DNA of 64,000 nt, taken from positions 1 to 64,000 of the forward strand of contig NZ_CADIJY010000017.1 in the NCBI RefSeq assembly GCF_902859735.1. The letters run 5' to 3'. The position numbers and the translations under genes are program-made. Within the stretch, counting starts at the first letter, position 1; every line of letters begins with the position of its first letter. This document shows positions 18,449 through 25,863 of this stretch, in pieces. The notes below the pieces were generated by a model. That model did no database searches, was not told the origin of the DNA, and saw only the letters and a list, made by a program, of their open reading frames with translations. The DNA comes from Achromobacter aegrifaciens (lineage in GTDB: Bacteria; Pseudomonadota; Gammaproteobacteria; Burkholderiales; Burkholderiaceae_B).

Positions 18449-19417
18449 TCAACGACGCTGCACCAGCACCAGCCAGGACGTGTATCGGTTGACCGTGATG
18501 GGGAGGCTGGCCGCCAGCGATGCCAGGGCCTGATCGGGCGCTTCCAGCGGGAATACGCCCGACACGCGCAGGCCATCCAGAGAACCCGCGTCGTACTGCA
18601 GGCGCCACTTGCGGTAGCGGCTCAGCTCCGCCAGTACATCGGCCAGTGGCTGGTTATCCACCACCAGGCTGTGCCGTGTCCAGGCTAGCGCCTGTTCTGC
18701 GTCTACTGGTTCAACCTCGCCGACTTGGCCCGCGCCCATGCGCACGCGCTGCCCCGCCGCCAGATCGGCGCACACCGGCGCGGGAGCCTGAGCGCAGGCC
18801 CGCACACGGGATTCCTGCACGACCACATCCGTATGGCCGTCGCCGCGCCGCACCGCATAACGCGTGCCCAGCGCCTGCGCCGTGCCGTCCGGCGTCTGCA
18901 CCACGAAGGGCCGTCCCGCGTCCTCGTGCGCCACGTCGACGAGGATCTCTCCTTGCCGCAAGGTGATCAGCCGTTGCCGGGCATCGAAGCGCACGTCGAT
19001 CGCCGAATCGCTGTTCAAGGTAATGCGGCTGTGGTCGTCCAGTTCGATGACGCGCCACTCGCCGACTCCGCTGCGGTGATCGGCCAGCAGCCAGGCCGGC
19101 GGCGCCATGCGCCACAGGCCGGCCCCACACACCAGCAATGCCAGCGCGGCCGCTCCCAGTGCGCGGCGGCCGGTACGCGGCTTGCGGTCGGCCTGCTCCA
19201 GGATGCGGCGGGCTGCCGCAGGCGAATCGAAGGCCGCGGCCCGGTCGAAACTTCCCCAAAGATCCTCAAGCCGGCGATAGACCCGTTCGTGCTCGGGATC
19301 CGCGGCCCGCCACCGCAGACAGGCTTCGCGGTCGGCGTCGCTCGCGCACTCATCGCGCAAGGTGGCCATCCATTGGGCCGCGTCCGCCACGACGCAAGGA
19401 ATAGCGTCTGCCTTCAC
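18449..19417 (-). CDS. FecR-family anti-sigma / sigma regulator
   Basis: A 322-residue inner-membrane regulator that relays the receptor signal to the ECF sigma factor. The cytoplasmic N-terminal part has AAQWMATLRD and CLRWRAADPEHERVYRRLEDLW, with the conserved WRAADPEHERVY motif. A membrane segment follows near residues 90-110 (ALGAAALALLVCGAGLW). The periplasmic FecR domain has LDDHSRITLNSDSAIDVRF and LRQGEILVDVAHE, then a C-terminal STN-like part (QPLADVLAELSRYR). GTG 19417 overlaps the sigma gene stop as GTGA. A longer frame upstream is not used. Confidence 0.93.
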   Translation of the reverse strand: MKADAIPCVVADAAQWMATLRDECASDADREACLRWRAADPEHERVYRRLEDLWGSFDRAAAFDSPAAARRILEQADRKPRTGRRALGAAALALLVCGAGLWRMAPPAWLLADHRSGVGEWRVIELDDHSRITLNSDSAIDVRFDARQRLITLRQGEILVDVAHEDAGRPFVVQTPDGTAQALGTRYAVRRGDGHTDVVVQESRVRACAQAPAPVCADLAAGQRVRMGAGQVGEVEPVDAEQALAWTRHSLVVDNQPLADVLAELSRYRKWRLQYDAGSLDGLRVSGVFPLEAPDQALASLAASLPITVNRYTSWLVLVQRR

Positions 19418-19929
19418 GCCGCCTCCATCACCAAGTAGCAATGGGCAAGCGCGCGCGCGACATACTGCTTCACCATGCTGGAAGAGACGCCCAGTTCGAC
19501 CGCGATCTCGCCGTAGTTCCATCCCTCCAGCCGATGCAGCAGAAAGGCGCTACGCGGCTTGGCGGGCAAGGCATCGAGCATGCGCGCCAGTTCCGCCAGG
19601 ATCTCGACGGTTTCCAACAACTGTTCGGGAGCGGGCGATGTCTCGCCGCCATGCAGGATGGCCCAGCTTTCCAGGCAAACCGCCTCAAGCTTGCGCCGCC
19701 GTGCGTCGTCGATCACCAGCCGGGTGGCGGTCGTCGTGAGGTAGGCGCGCGGCGTCCTGATCGCCGCCAGATCGTCGCGGCCGATCAACCGCACAAAGGT
19801 GTCCTGCGCGAAATCAGCCGCGTCGCAGGACGAGCCCAGCTTGCGGCGCAGCCACCCGACCAGCCAGCCATGATGATCGCTGTACCAGGTCAACAAGGCC
19901 GCGTGGCGGGCGGTATCGGGAGCGGACAT
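19414..19929 (-). CDS. ECF sigma factor, FecI type
   Basis: A 171-residue sigma-70 ECF factor for iron-starvation-controlled receptor expression. Region 2 is visible (WLVGWLRRKLGSSCDAADFA, DTFVRLIGRDDL, TPRAYLTTTATRLVIDDARRR). Region 4 includes LPAKPRSAFLLHRLEGWNYG and the HTH IAVELGVSSSMVKQYVARAL. The gene order sigma - FecR - receptor is the standard cell-surface signalling cassette. A Fur-box-like site lies 26 bp upstream, so iron repression through Fur is likely. Confidence 0.93.
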   Translation of the reverse strand: MSAPDTARHAALLTWYSDHHGWLVGWLRRKLGSSCDAADFAQDTFVRLIGRDDLAAIRTPRAYLTTTATRLVIDDARRRKLEAVCLESWAILHGGETSPAPEQLLETVEILAELARMLDALPAKPRSAFLLHRLEGWNYGEIAVELGVSSSMVKQYVARALAHCYLVMEAA

Positions 19930-19954
19930 GGCGCGCGCGAAATGATTTGGAAAT

Positions 19955-19973
19955 AAGAATGATTAGCAATCAT
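19955..19973 (-). promoter_or_regulatory. Fur-box-like site before the FecI gene
   Basis: On the minus strand the site reads ATGATTGCTAATCATTCTT. It matches the 19-bp Fur consensus at 12 of 19 positions by eye, including the AATCATT core. The position, 26 bp before a FecI-type sigma gene, supports it. Confidence 0.6.
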
Positions 19974-20088
19974 ATCAAAGTCCATGCCCCGCCATCCCGC
20001 TTTTTCCATCGCTGCGCGGATGCGTTTTTCCTACGCCCGGCGATTCACGCAGCCTGCCCTGACATCAGTTTGGCGCGGCAAAAACAAA

Positions 20089-20116
20089 AGGCCGTTGACG
20101 ATGACGTCAACGGCCT
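20089..20116 (-). terminator. Terminator of tRNA-Lys
   Basis: An 11-bp stem AGGCCGTTGAC/GTCAACGGCCT with a 6-nt loop. On the minus strand it is followed by TTTTGTTTTT, just downstream of the tRNA. Confidence 0.85.
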
Positions 20117-20125
20117 TTGGAATTC

Positions 20126-20201
20126 TGGTGGGCTGTGAGTGGCTCGAACACTCGACCTACGGATTAAGAGTCCGCTGCTCTACCAACTGAGCTAACAGCC
20201 C
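20126..20201 (-). tRNA. tRNA-Lys, anticodon CUU
   Basis: A 76-nt cloverleaf including an encoded CCA end. The acceptor stem is GGGCTGT/ACAGCCC, the D arm contains AGCTCAGTTGGTAGAGC, the anticodon loop is CTCTTAA (CTT reads AAG), and the T loop GTTCGAG. It has its own promoter and terminator. Confidence 0.97.
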
Positions 20202-20291
20202 TGCAACTTCACTCAGTCTCGTCCGCTTTGCTGCGCGTTGTTTAGTCCGCTGCCGCTGCGTTTCGTTATGTGTGTAGTGCGAAGAAGCAAG

Positions 20292-20320
20292 ATTATATGC
20301 AGCTTTTTTGGTTTGTGCAA
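20292..20320 (-). promoter_or_regulatory. Sigma-70 promoter of tRNA-Lys(CUU)
   Basis: On the minus strand TTGCAC (20315-20320) and TATAAT (20292-20297) are separated by exactly 17 bp, about 90 bp before the tRNA 5' end. Confidence 0.75.
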
Positions 20321-20352
20321 GTCAGGTGGAAAAAACTTTTTCCAGACCGGCC

Positions 20353-21099
20353 TCAAGCCGCAAATCCGCCGTCCACCGACAGGCTCGCGCCCGTGACGTA
20401 GCGCCCTTCCGGCCCGGCCAGGAACGCCACCATGCCGGCGATGTCACGCGCTTCACCGTAGTGCGGCAAGGACAGCACCGCCACCAGGTCCGCCGCATGC
20501 GCGCCGTCGGCGGGATTCATGTCGGTGTCGATCGGGCCGGGGTGCACTACGTTGGCGGTGATGCCACGTGCGCCCAGGTCGCGCGCCAGGCCCTGGGTCA
20601 GGCCGACCAGCGCGGACTTGCTGGCGGCATACAGCGCGACACCGGCGCGGCCCGCGCGGCCTGCCAGGCAGCTGCCGATGTTGATGATGCGTCCGCCGTC
20701 CGGCATGGACGCCTGTGCCGCCTGGATGGCGACGAAGGGCGCGCGCACGTTGATGTCCATGGTGCGTTCGTAGTCGTCGAGGCTGGTCTCGCCTATCGCG
20801 CCGGTCAGGAAGATGCCGGCGTTGTTGACCAGCACGTCGATGGGGCCCAGCTCGGCGATGGCCCGGTCGACCGCGCCGCGGACTGCGGACGCGTCTGCCG
20901 CATCTGCCTGGATGGCGAGCGCGCGGCGCCCGTCCACCGACAGTTCACGCGCCAGCGCCTGCGCACCGGCGGCCGAGGAGGCGCTCACGTAAGTGAACGC
21001 CACGTCGGCGCCATCGGCTGCAAGGCGGCGCACGATGGCGGCCCCGATACCCCGGCTGCCGCCGGTGACGAAGGCAATTTTTCCAGTCAGATTCGGCAT
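20353..21099 (-). CDS. Short-chain dehydrogenase/reductase
   Basis: A 248-residue classical SDR. The NAD(P) site is FVTGGSRGIGAAIVRRLAAD. The NNAG motif is VLVNNAGIFLT, the catalytic Ser region IINIGSCLAGR, and the Tyr-x-x-x-Lys motif is YAASKSALVGL. Asn is in the MDINVRAPF helix, and the C-terminus is the usual VTGASLSVDGGF. The FabG-like layout suggests a 3-oxoacyl or general carbonyl reductase, NADP-preferring (inference). I use ATG 21099; ATG 21111 is four codons upstream, and neither has a strong ribosome site. It is divergent from the TetR gene over a shared palindrome. Confidence 0.9.
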   Translation of the reverse strand: MPNLTGKIAFVTGGSRGIGAAIVRRLAADGADVAFTYVSASSAAGAQALARELSVDGRRALAIQADAADASAVRGAVDRAIAELGPIDVLVNNAGIFLTGAIGETSLDDYERTMDINVRAPFVAIQAAQASMPDGGRIINIGSCLAGRAGRAGVALYAASKSALVGLTQGLARDLGARGITANVVHPGPIDTDMNPADGAHAADLVAVLSLPHYGEARDIAGMVAFLAGPEGRYVTGASLSVDGGFAA

Positions 21100-21110
21100 T
21101 GCGATACCCA

Positions 21111-21134
21111 TATTTGTAGTGATCAGTACAAATA
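21111..21134. promoter_or_regulatory. Operator palindrome between SDR and TetR genes
   Basis: A 24-bp palindrome with arms TATTTGTA and TACAAATA around a TGATCA centre; 11 of 12 base pairs match. It abuts the SDR start. A degenerate half-site (ATCACCACAAA) sits at 21178-21188, nearer the TetR gene. The probable ligand is the adjacent TetR protein. Confidence 0.65.
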
Positions 21135-21214
21135 TATTCGCCGAGCCCTCCATCGCCCGTCAACTATTTTTTTATCAATCACCACAAAAATCCCTGCCGG
21201 GTAAAATCACGCCT

Positions 21215-21832
21215 ATGGCAGAACGTGGGCGCCCCAGGAACTTCGACCGTGCCCAGGCCTTGCGCAAGGCCATGGACGTCTTCTGGTCGAAGGGATATGA
21301 CGGAGCATCGCTGACCGACCTCACGGCGGCGATGGGCATCAATTCGCCCAGCCTCTATGGCGCATTCGGCTCAAAGGAAGGACTATTCCGCGAAGCGGTG
21401 GAGCTCTACCGCGAGACCGAGGGTGGCTCGGCCCGGCGTGCGCTGCAAGAAGCGCCCACGGCGCGCGAAGCCATCCAGTCCATGCTGCTGGCGTCCGCCG
21501 AACGCTTCACCGCTCCCGGCACGCCCTCGGGCTGCATGATCGTGCTGAGCGCGCCGGCAGGCTGCGTAAATCCGGCCGGCGTGGGCGACTTCCTGGGCGA
21601 CAACCGCCGCGACATGCAAAGCCGCATCCTGGCCCGCCTCAATGCCGGCGCCTCGCATGGCGAACTGCCGGCCGGCGCCGACCTCAAGAGCCTGGCCGCC
21701 TTCTACACCACCGTGCTGCACGGCATGTCGATCCAGGCGCGCGACGGCGCCAGCCGCAAGACCTTGCAAGCCGTGGCCAGACAGGCAATGAGAGCCTGGG
21801 ACGCGCTGACCGAAAGCATACCCAACGGATAA
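21215..21832 (+). CDS. TetR-family transcriptional regulator
   Basis: A 205-residue repressor. The HTH lies at about residues 10-50 (GRPRNFDRAQALRKAMDVFW, KGYDGASLTDLTAAMGINSP, SLYGAFGSKEGLFREAVELY). The C-terminal domain resembles TetR_C regulators with GCMIVLSAPAGC, a pattern common in regulators divergent from an SDR. ATG 21215 is chosen because the MAERGRPRNFD start is typical. It likely represses the SDR gene and itself through the palindrome at 21111-21134. Confidence 0.9.
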   Translation: MAERGRPRNFDRAQALRKAMDVFWSKGYDGASLTDLTAAMGINSPSLYGAFGSKEGLFREAVELYRETEGGSARRALQEAPTAREAIQSMLLASAERFTAPGTPSGCMIVLSAPAGCVNPAGVGDFLGDNRRDMQSRILARLNAGASHGELPAGADLKSLAAFYTTVLHGMSIQARDGASRKTLQAVARQAMRAWDALTESIPNG

Positions 21833-21836
21833 CGTC

Positions 21837-23426
21837 ATGTTCCGGATCAATCTGCGGCATCTCATCCTGTGGATCAGCTTGCTGTCGGTTGTGCTCGCGC
21901 TGATGGGCAGCCTGCATGCCAGCTACCTGGTGCAGCGCGACCTTCTGCTGCGCACCGCGCTGGAACTCAATCAGGCCTACGCGTCCAAGCTGGCTTCCGT
22001 GACCGACGTGTTCCTGACCGACCTCAGAAACTATCTGTCGTATAGCGCGGAAATGCTGGCCGACATGGAAGTGCACCCCGAACACATGGTGGCCGAGACG
22101 CAGCGGCAGGAACGGCAACTCGGCCAATTCAACTCCACGTTTGTCGTGTCGCCGCAAGGCAAGGTACTGGCGGCATCGACATCAGACCGCGCGTTACTGG
22201 GCCAGCAGCTGAACAGCGAGGCCGTCAGGCGCGCGCAGGCAACCTTGCTCCCCACGGTCAGCCCTCCGTTCCTGGACCTCAAGAACCGCTGGCTGATCCT
22301 GTACACCCACCCTATTTTCTCGGCCGACCACCGCTATCTGGGGTTTCTCGGCGGCACTCTCTACCTGCATGAGCACAACATGCTGGATCACCTGCTGAGC
22401 CAGCACTTCTACCGCGGCGACTCATCTCTTTACGTCATCGATCGCAACGGCACCCTGATCTATCACCCCGACCGCGGCCGGTTGGGACAAAGCGTCTCCA
22501 AATCCGACGCGTTCGCCCCCGCCTTGCGGGGCGAAACCGGTGAAATGCGCTTCACCGACGACGACGGCCACGCCTTGCTGACGGGCTATGCGCCAGTGCC
22601 CGGCATGGGCTGGAGCATCATCGCGCAACGCCACGTCGACGCCACGTTGCAGCCCCTGGGCGATCTGCTTCTGACCACGGCTCTCCATACCCTGCCCCTG
22701 CTGCTGCTTTCCGTGGCCTCCATCTGGCTGCTGTCGCGCTGGATCGCCCGGCCGCTAGGCGAACTGGCCGGCATCGCCAAGCACATGCAGAACGCGGATT
22801 CGGCGGATCGCATCCGCGACGTGCGCTCCTGGTACTTTGAAGCCGCGCAACTCAAGCGCGCGCTGCTGGCGGGCCTGTCCTCGATCCATCACAAGATCCG
22901 CGACCTGCGCCGTGAAACCACCACGGATACCTTGACGGGCCTCTTGAACCGGCGAGGAATGGACGAGGCGCTGGCGCTGCTGCAAGCCGAGAAGCAACCG
23001 GTGGCCGCCGTGGTCATCGACATTGACCACTTCAAGCACATCAATGACCGCTACGGCCACGCGGTGGGAGACCGCGCACTGCAGTCCCTGGCCAAGCTGA
23101 TGGGCGAAGGTTCGCGCAGCGGCGACACCGTGGCGCGCGCCGGCGGCGAAGAGTTCGTCATGCTGCTGCCCGGCGCCCCCCTGGAAGCCGCCATCGCGCT
23201 GGTCGAGCGGCTGCGCCAGCGCATTGCCACGGAGCCGGGTGCCGTCGCCACGCCCCTCACCATTTCGGCAGGCGTGGCGGCCTACCCCGCACATGGCGCG
23301 ACGCTCGACGCCGTACTACAGCGCGCCGACCAGGCGCTCTACTACGCCAAGAACCATGGCCGCAACGCCGTCTGCGTCGCGGACGACGATGCCCAGGCCG
23401 GAGCGCGCCGGGCCTCGCCGGCCTGA
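21837..23426 (+). CDS. Membrane diguanylate cyclase with Cache-type sensor (GGDEF)
   Basis: Makes cyclic di-GMP from two GTP. The 529-residue protein has TM1 (about 8-28, LILWISLLSVVLALMGSL). A periplasmic double-Cache-like sensor follows (FVVSPQGKVLAASTSDRALL, DSSLYVIDRNGTLIYHPDRG), then TM2 (about 280-300) and a HAMP-like stretch. The GGDEF domain has the active-site GGEEF at residues 436-440, and an RSGD I-site five residues before it, so product inhibition is expected. It starts 4 bp after the TetR stop, so the two may be co-transcribed. It converges on the AsmA gene with a 3-bp gap. Confidence 0.92.
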   Translation: MFRINLRHLILWISLLSVVLALMGSLHASYLVQRDLLLRTALELNQAYASKLASVTDVFLTDLRNYLSYSAEMLADMEVHPEHMVAETQRQERQLGQFNSTFVVSPQGKVLAASTSDRALLGQQLNSEAVRRAQATLLPTVSPPFLDLKNRWLILYTHPIFSADHRYLGFLGGTLYLHEHNMLDHLLSQHFYRGDSSLYVIDRNGTLIYHPDRGRLGQSVSKSDAFAPALRGETGEMRFTDDDGHALLTGYAPVPGMGWSIIAQRHVDATLQPLGDLLLTTALHTLPLLLLSVASIWLLSRWIARPLGELAGIAKHMQNADSADRIRDVRSWYFEAAQLKRALLAGLSSIHHKIRDLRRETTTDTLTGLLNRRGMDEALALLQAEKQPVAAVVIDIDHFKHINDRYGHAVGDRALQSLAKLMGEGSRSGDTVARAGGEEFVMLLPGAPLEAAIALVERLRQRIATEPGAVATPLTISAGVAAYPAHGATLDAVLQRADQALYYAKNHGRNAVCVADDDAQAGARRASPA

Positions 23427-23429
23427 GCC

Positions 23430-25517
23430 CTATTTGCCTTTGGGCTGAGCGGGCGGCGGGGCCTTGGGCGGCACGCGCATCTCCTTCAGCAAGGGGCCGC
23501 AGGCATTGTCGTCGGTGGTGCTGGGCGCAACCAGCGCCAACAGCCCGGCGGCCGGCGTCAGCAGTACGCCCAGGGCCACCATGCCCGCACCACGCGCCGC
23601 CAGCGGCAACACATGCACGCCCACGTCCGGCGATCCGAACGTACCCCGCACATACAAGGGAGAGCGCAGCGAGAAGATGCGGAAGCCCTTGCTGTCCGGG
23701 GTGATGTCCAGGTCCATCTTCTCGTTCTTGAAGTCAGCCGTGCCGGTAATGCTGATCAGCGCGTTCTCGGTGTCGAACACGAACACGCGCGGCGTCATGA
23801 CGCCGTTCTTCATTTCCAGATCGGCCGCGCCGCAATTGATCTTCACCTCGTCGTCGCCGAACAGCTTGGAGACGACGTAGTTGCCCACGTTGAGCCCCGC
23901 GATCTCCATCAGGCTGCGGCTGATGACGCCATCGTTGACCAGCATTTTCACATCGCCCGTCGCCGTGCCCAGCAAGGCGGCCACCGAATTCCCCGCGCCG
24001 CTCACCGCCATGTCGCCATTCAGCTCGCCCAGCGTTTTCTGCATGGCGGCTGTGGCGGGAAACAGCTGCTTGAGCCGCAGGCGGCGCGCGCTGATGTCCA
24101 CGCGCCCGGTCAGGGTCGAGCCGGAGCCGTCCAGCCGTATGGTGGAATTGATGTTGCCGCCGGCCATGCCGAAGCGCAGGGGGTCGAGCGTCAGCTTGCC
24201 GTCCCGCAGCACCAGGTGCACGGACAGGTCCGACAGCGGCAGCTTGCTGTCGTGCACGATGCGGCCGGCGTCCAGCGCAACGTCCGCATCCATGTCACGC
24301 CAGCGGTCCGTGCGGAATGCCTGCGTGGGCAGCACCTTGCCGCCCTTGGGCTTGGCCGGCGCGTCCTTGGCCTTGTCCGTTGCGGCGCCCGCCACCTTGC
24401 CCGACGGCACGCCGATCAGCGGCCCCAGGTCCTCCATGCGCAATTGTTTGGAGGAAAGCTTGCCGGTCAGCTTGGGCCGGGGCATACCCAGTGCGAAGCT
24501 GATGTCGCCATGCAGATCGCTGTTGCCTACCTTGCCGTTGAAATCCTTGTAGTCGAACACCGCCCCGCCGGGATTGCGCAGCTTGGCCACCAGATGGCCG
24601 TCAGTGGAATACGGCGGCGTGTCCGGCAGGGTGACACCCGTCAGCGGGTACAGTTGCGCCATGGACGCGCCCGACAGCTTCAAACGCAGATCCAGCGAGC
24701 CAAGATTGACCGGATCGGTCAAGGTCCCCGCGACTGACGCCCGGGTACCGCCGATGGTCACGTCCGCCTGCACAGGAAAAGGCTGGCTGGCGTCCTGCAG
24801 GGCAAGCATGCCGCCAACCTTGCCTTCGCCCTTGGTGGCCAGGCCCTTGAACTTGCCGTCCAGCTTCCAGCCGAATACGTAGTCGCGCGGCGACGTCGCG
24901 GCGCCACCCTCCGGTGCCGCGAAGGCCGCCCCGGCTACGTCCGCGAACGGCACTGGCTTGCCCAGCGGATCCACCATCACGGTCAGGTCCGCCTTGAGGA
25001 CTTCGTCCACCAGCGCCGCGCGGCCCTTGTCAAAGCCGATCTCGTTGATGTCCAGCACCCAGGGCGAAGGCTCGCCGGTTTCTGGCAACGTAAATTCCCA
25101 GTTGGCGCGGCCGTCAGCCAGGCGCTGCAAATCGGCGGCGGGTTCGGTCAGCTGGATGCGGCGGATGACCACGCGCTGGCGCAACAGCGGCAGGAGCGCC
25201 AGGCTGAACTCGCCGCGCTTGAGGGTTGCGAACTGGGGGGCCTTGGCCCAGGGCACATTGGCCACCGAGATATCGTTGGCAATCACATGCGGCCATGGCA
25301 CCCAGGCCCGCCAGCTGCCTTCATCGGGCTCGCGAGTCCATTTGACGCTGAGATCGCCGTTGATGGCAAAGGGGCGTCCGATCGCGGCGCTGGCCCGTTC
25401 GTTGATGAAGGGCTTGGCGCGGTTCCAGTCGAAGGTGGCGATCACCGCCACCAAAATCGCCACGAGGAGCGCCGCTCCCCCTACAATCCCGATCGCTATT
25501 TTTCCTGAGCGCGTCAT
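23430..25517 (-). CDS. AsmA-family envelope protein
   Basis: A 695-residue protein with one N-terminal membrane anchor (about 7-28, IAIGIVGGAALLVAILVAVI) and a large periplasmic AsmA domain. Recognisable parts are FDWNRAKPFINERASAAIGR and FAINGDLSVKWTR at the N-terminus, and the C-terminal AsmA_2-like region (ISARRLRLKQLFPATAAMQK, NGDMAVSGAGNSVAALLGTA). AsmA-like proteins are linked to phospholipid movement to the outer membrane. It ends in a Pro/Lys-rich tail. ATG 25517 follows AAGGA; the frame is open to 25694 but without support. Confidence 0.88.
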   Translation of the reverse strand: MTRSGKIAIGIVGGAALLVAILVAVIATFDWNRAKPFINERASAAIGRPFAINGDLSVKWTREPDEGSWRAWVPWPHVIANDISVANVPWAKAPQFATLKRGEFSLALLPLLRQRVVIRRIQLTEPAADLQRLADGRANWEFTLPETGEPSPWVLDINEIGFDKGRAALVDEVLKADLTVMVDPLGKPVPFADVAGAAFAAPEGGAATSPRDYVFGWKLDGKFKGLATKGEGKVGGMLALQDASQPFPVQADVTIGGTRASVAGTLTDPVNLGSLDLRLKLSGASMAQLYPLTGVTLPDTPPYSTDGHLVAKLRNPGGAVFDYKDFNGKVGNSDLHGDISFALGMPRPKLTGKLSSKQLRMEDLGPLIGVPSGKVAGAATDKAKDAPAKPKGGKVLPTQAFRTDRWRDMDADVALDAGRIVHDSKLPLSDLSVHLVLRDGKLTLDPLRFGMAGGNINSTIRLDGSGSTLTGRVDISARRLRLKQLFPATAAMQKTLGELNGDMAVSGAGNSVAALLGTATGDVKMLVNDGVISRSLMEIAGLNVGNYVVSKLFGDDEVKINCGAADLEMKNGVMTPRVFVFDTENALISITGTADFKNEKMDLDITPDSKGFRIFSLRSPLYVRGTFGSPDVGVHVLPLAARGAGMVALGVLLTPAAGLLALVAPSTTDDNACGPLLKEMRVPPKAPPPAQPKGK

Positions 25518-25863
25518 GGTTATTATCCTTGGCATTGCGGCCGGCGCACCGCTACCGGCCCTCGTTACCTTTAAGGGTATCGCGGCCCGCAGGGCCAGCC
25601 AGGCTTTCCGGCCCCATAATGTGTGCGGATTTTTCCTCGCCCGGCTCTCCAGGCGGTGGCGCCCGGCGCGTGCCAGCCGGGGTTTGCGCAGCATGGCGCG
25701 TGCCCAGCCCTGGGACGGTCGGTTACAAACCGAAATGGCTTCCTACGGCGAAATGTGACCCAGACGTCGGCGCCTACCGAATTTTCGACGCCGGTCACGC
25801 TCAAATGCCTGAACGACAGACCCCGGCCCCTCTGACCGGGCAGCAGAACAACCTGGAGGCCCG
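25518..25863. other. Intergenic region without a gene
   Basis: A 346-bp gap between the divergent AsmA and sulfatase genes. It must hold both promoters. I see no convincing -10/-35 pair, terminator or small ORF with coding character. Confidence 0.6.
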
